The notes beneath the pieces are model-generated. The model was not told where the DNA came from. It saw only the letters and a list, made by a program, of their open reading frames with translations, and did no database searches. Made by a program: the position numbers and the translations under genes. Of a DNA stretch of 54,700 bases, positions 52,819 through 54,700 are shown piece after piece. This stretch comes from Jatrophihabitans sp. (GTDB taxonomy: Bacteria > Actinomycetota > Actinomycetes > Mycobacteriales > Jatrophihabitantaceae). The stretch lies in the NCBI GenBank assembly GCA_036389035.1, contig DASVQQ010000021.1, positions 1 to 54,700 of the forward strand, in the 5' to 3' direction. How positions within the stretch are numbered: the first letter of the stretch is position 1; every line of letters starts with the position of its first letter.

Positions 52819-53909
52819 GCGAGCCGGCCCAGCCGTCTGATGAGCAGCCCGCCCACCCGCTGACCGCGCCTCCGAGGCGAAGCTTCGCCACCTACTCCCC
52901 GTTCCGGCTCGGCCTCACCGCGACGATCGGCTTCGGCCTGACCTACCTGCTCTTCCGGGCCCTGGACCAGAGCAAGGACACCCTGCTTCTGCTGGCGCTG
53001 TCGCTGTTCCTGGCCGCCGGGCTGGACCCCGCGGTGCGCCGGGTGGAAAGCGGCGGCCTCAAGCGCGGTCTGGCCGTGGCCATCGTGTTCGTGGGCGTCC
53101 TGGTGTTCCTGACCGGGATGTGCCTGGCGGTGGTCCCGCCGCTGGTCGAGCAGACCACCACCTTCATGCGCAACCTGCCCGAGCACGTCACCGACCTGCA
53201 GCAGAACCGCCGGATCGCCGACCTGGACCGGCGCTTCGGCTTGCTGGCCTCGCTGCAGAACCGGCTGGAGGGCTCCACCGTCGCCGAGCAGGTGGCCGGC
53301 AACCTGCTCAGCGTCGGCACCACAGTCGCCACGACCGTCTTCAAGATCTTCACGCTGGCCATCCTGACGCTGTACTTCCTGGCCTACCTGCGCGACATCA
53401 CCGCCTTCGCCTACCGGATGACGCCGGCCTCCCGCCGGATCCAGGTCAGCGGGATCGGCGACAAGATCGTGGCCCAGATCGGCGCCTACGTCGTGGGCAC
53501 GGTGGCCCTGGCCCTGTTGCGCGGCACCGTCACGCTGGTGTTCCTGTGGGCCATCGGGGTGCCCTACCCGTTCGCGCTGGCGTTCATCGCGGCGGTGCTG
53601 GACCTGGCCCCGGTGGTCGGGACCGTGCTGGCCGGGGTGGTGGTCTCGACCGTCGTCCTGCTCGAATCGGTGCCCCAGGGCCTGGCGGTGATCGCGTTCT
53701 TCATCGGCTACGAGGTGCTGGCCCGGTTGGTGTTCTTTCCCCGGCTGCTCGACCGGTCGGTCCGGATCAGCCCGGCAGCCGCCCTGGTGGGAGCACTGGC
53801 CGGCTACACCACGCTCGGCGTGGTCGGCTTCCTGATCTCGATCCCGCTGGTGGCGGTGCTCACCCTGATCATGCGCGAGGTGGTGCTGCCCCGCCAGGCC
53901 GCCCGCTAG
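52815..53909 (+). CDS. AI-2E family (PerM-like) membrane protein
   Basis: A 364-aa protein with about seven to eight TM segments: two near the N-terminus, one after the KRGLAVAIVF segment, an extracytoplasmic helical region, and four in the C-terminal half (LTLYFLAYLRDITAF to LVAVLTLIM). The pattern AFIAAVLDLAPVVGTVLAG is characteristic. Substrate unknown; not necessarily AI-2. GTG start overlaps the preceding stop (GTGA). Confidence 0.92.
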   Translation: MSEPAQPSDEQPAHPLTAPPRRSFATYSPFRLGLTATIGFGLTYLLFRALDQSKDTLLLLALSLFLAAGLDPAVRRVESGGLKRGLAVAIVFVGVLVFLTGMCLAVVPPLVEQTTTFMRNLPEHVTDLQQNRRIADLDRRFGLLASLQNRLEGSTVAEQVAGNLLSVGTTVATTVFKIFTLAILTLYFLAYLRDITAFAYRMTPASRRIQVSGIGDKIVAQIGAYVVGTVALALLRGTVTLVFLWAIGVPYPFALAFIAAVLDLAPVVGTVLAGVVVSTVVLLESVPQGLAVIAFFIGYEVLARLVFFPRLLDRSVRISPAAALVGALAGYTTLGVVGFLISIPLVAVLTLIMREVVLPRQAAR

Positions 53910-53935
53910 GGCACTGCAGCCGGGCTCCCGCTAGG
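53902..53935. repeat. 9-bp duplication carrying a stop codon
   Basis: CCCGCTAGG occurs at 53902-53910, containing the TAG of the AI-2E gene, and again at 53927-53935. The copies have GGC or GCC context on either side. Confidence 0.6.
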
Positions 53936-54043
53936 CCGTGTTGATCATCTCTGATGTGATCCAGATCAGGGGTGGCGGCGAGGCTGAGGGCGGCGCGGTA
54001 GCTGCGGAGGAGCTTGTCGGAGCGCATCGCGATTCCGCGCCAC
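53933..54043 (-). pseudogene. 3' relic of an IS5-type transposase
   Basis: On the minus strand a frame reads VWRGIAMRSDKLLRSYRAAL; after removing one extra C near 53970 it continues SLAATLIWITSEMINTA to a TAG at 53933. This is the usual C-terminus of IS5-like transposases. Only about 35 codons remain and they are frameshifted. The relic directly abuts the HxlR stop. Confidence 0.65.
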
Positions 54044-54045
54044 AC

Positions 54046-54327
54046 CTAGGCCTCCTCGGCGCCCCAGCGTCCGAGCGCGACGATCGCCTCGCGCAAGGCA
54101 AGCCCGCGATCGGTCAGCGCGTAGGCCCGGGTGTTGTGCCGGAGCGGCAGACGGGTCAGTACGCCGGCCGCTTCGAGCTCGCGCAGGCGGGTCGCGAGCA
54201 TGTTCGTCGGCACTCCGAGGTCGCGCTGCAGATCGCCGTAGCGCTGCGGCCCGTCGAGCAGCCGTTCCACGACCAGTAGGGCCCACCGGGCTCCGACGAT
54301 GTCGAGGGCCGCGGCGAGGTCGCTCAC
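54046..54327 (-). CDS. HxlR-family transcriptional regulator
   Basis: A 93-aa winged-helix protein: GARWALLVVERLLDGPQRYG, LGVPTNMLATRLRELEAAGV and a wing RLPLRHNTRAYALTDRG are typical. It is shorter than usual at the N-terminus, lacking the cysteine-containing start of many HxlR proteins. GTG start overlaps the VOC gene stop (GTGA), so the two are cotranscribed. Probably controls its VOC partner. Confidence 0.9.
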   Translation of the reverse strand: MSDLAAALDIVGARWALLVVERLLDGPQRYGDLQRDLGVPTNMLATRLRELEAAGVLTRLPLRHNTRAYALTDRGLALREAIVALGRWGAEEA

Positions 54328-54700
54328 GCGGTCGGATCGGCGTCCGGCTTCATCCAGAACGGCGAGTAGTGATAGCCGTCGAGGTCGTCGAACTGGCGCT
54401 GGTACATGAAGGGGTAGTCGTCGGTGTCACCGATGCGCCCGCCTGCGGCGCCGGCGCGCTCGGTGAGCTCGTCGACCGCCTCGCGACTGCCCAGGTCGAA
54501 CGAGACGGTGACCTTCGAGGGCGTGTGGGGTCCGCCGACCAGCTCCTCGACGCCGCCGACGCTCGCGTACATCTCGCGGCTGCCGAGCATGACGTACTGC
54601 TCGGGCGCGATCGCGAAGCACGACACGTTGTGATCGGACATCTCGGCGTTGAGGGTCCAGCCGAGGGCGGTGTAGAAGGCGGTCGCGCGCTCGACGCTCT
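54324..54700 (-). CDS. VOC-family (glyoxalase-like) protein, 5' end missing
   Basis: The gene runs off the right edge; the frame is open to 54698 with no start before it (SVERATAFYTALGW then TLNAEMSDH). Visible VOC features are the alpha-beta module FYTALGW, SFDLGSREAVDELTERA and DLDGYHYSPFW. About 125 aa are present of a protein perhaps 140 long. Function in the family ranges from isomerases to resistance proteins. Confidence 0.85.
   Translation of the reverse strand, partial: SVERATAFYTALGWTLNAEMSDHNVSCFAIAPEQYVMLGSREMYASVGGVEELVGGPHTPSKVTVSFDLGSREAVDELTERAGAAGGRIGDTDDYPFMYQRQFDDLDGYHYSPFWMKPDADPTA

Overview
The window is about 54.7 kb of high-GC DNA. Its gene content points to an actinobacterium: the TreS-maltokinase-GlgB route to glycogen, DUF3152, PadR, HxlR and MarR regulators, a DivIVA-like coiled-coil protein next to ethylmalonyl-CoA genes, WXG100-like toxin architecture, and several start codons with no leader. 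Genus cannot be fixed from sequence alone. No rRNA, tRNA or CRISPR array was seen.

Layout. 1-8.2 kb: a minisatellite, then treZ and the overlapping treS-mak-glgB operon, which connects trehalose, maltose-1-phosphate and branched alpha-glucan. 8.3-12.4 kb: a PadR regulator with a near-perfect 28-bp palindromic operator, plus a MacB-type ABC exporter. 12.5-14.2 kb: two small secreted proteins with related signal peptides, flanking a frameshifted zinc-ribbon gene. 14.3-20.0 kb: pirin, a secreted DUF3152 metalloprotease, an unknown protein, a thioredoxin-TPR protein and an isobutyryl-CoA-mutase-like large subunit with two operators. 20.1-25.4 kb: an aldo/keto reductase, then a complete 4,386-bp IS1595-family element with perfect 26-bp inverted repeats and an 8-bp target duplication. 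Its cargo includes a DNA methyltransferase fused to an Mrr-like nuclease domain. 25.6-30.5 kb: an atypical SDR, an encapsulin-like HK97-fold protein, an S66 peptidase, MarR and a glutaryl-CoA-dehydrogenase-like enzyme. 31.0-32.6 kb: a WXG100-like toxin ending in an RNase A-like domain, overlapping its immunity gene.

32.7-47.5 kb is a predicted terpenoid biosynthetic cluster. It holds an FAD monooxygenase/epoxidase, two nucleotidyltransferase-fold proteins, two P450s, two glycosyltransferases, a HisC-like aminotransferase, a squalene-hopene-cyclase-fold protein, a UbiA-fold enzyme, a polyprenyl diphosphate synthase, an O-methyltransferase and IPP isomerase. Nine of these genes form one tightly overlapping minus-strand operon. 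The cyclase-fold protein has lost the class II DxDD motif. 47.5-51.8 kb carries meaB, thiolase, methylmalonyl-CoA epimerase and a carboxylating crotonyl-CoA reductase, followed by a DivIVA-like protein and an AI-2E-family membrane protein. The right edge has a transposase relic, an HxlR regulator and a truncated VOC gene.

Three points stand out: the cargo-carrying IS1595 element placed exactly at a ribosome-binding site, the solitary HK97-fold shell protein, and a recurring pattern of short tandem duplications (9-24 bp units) that begin at or span gene stop codons.
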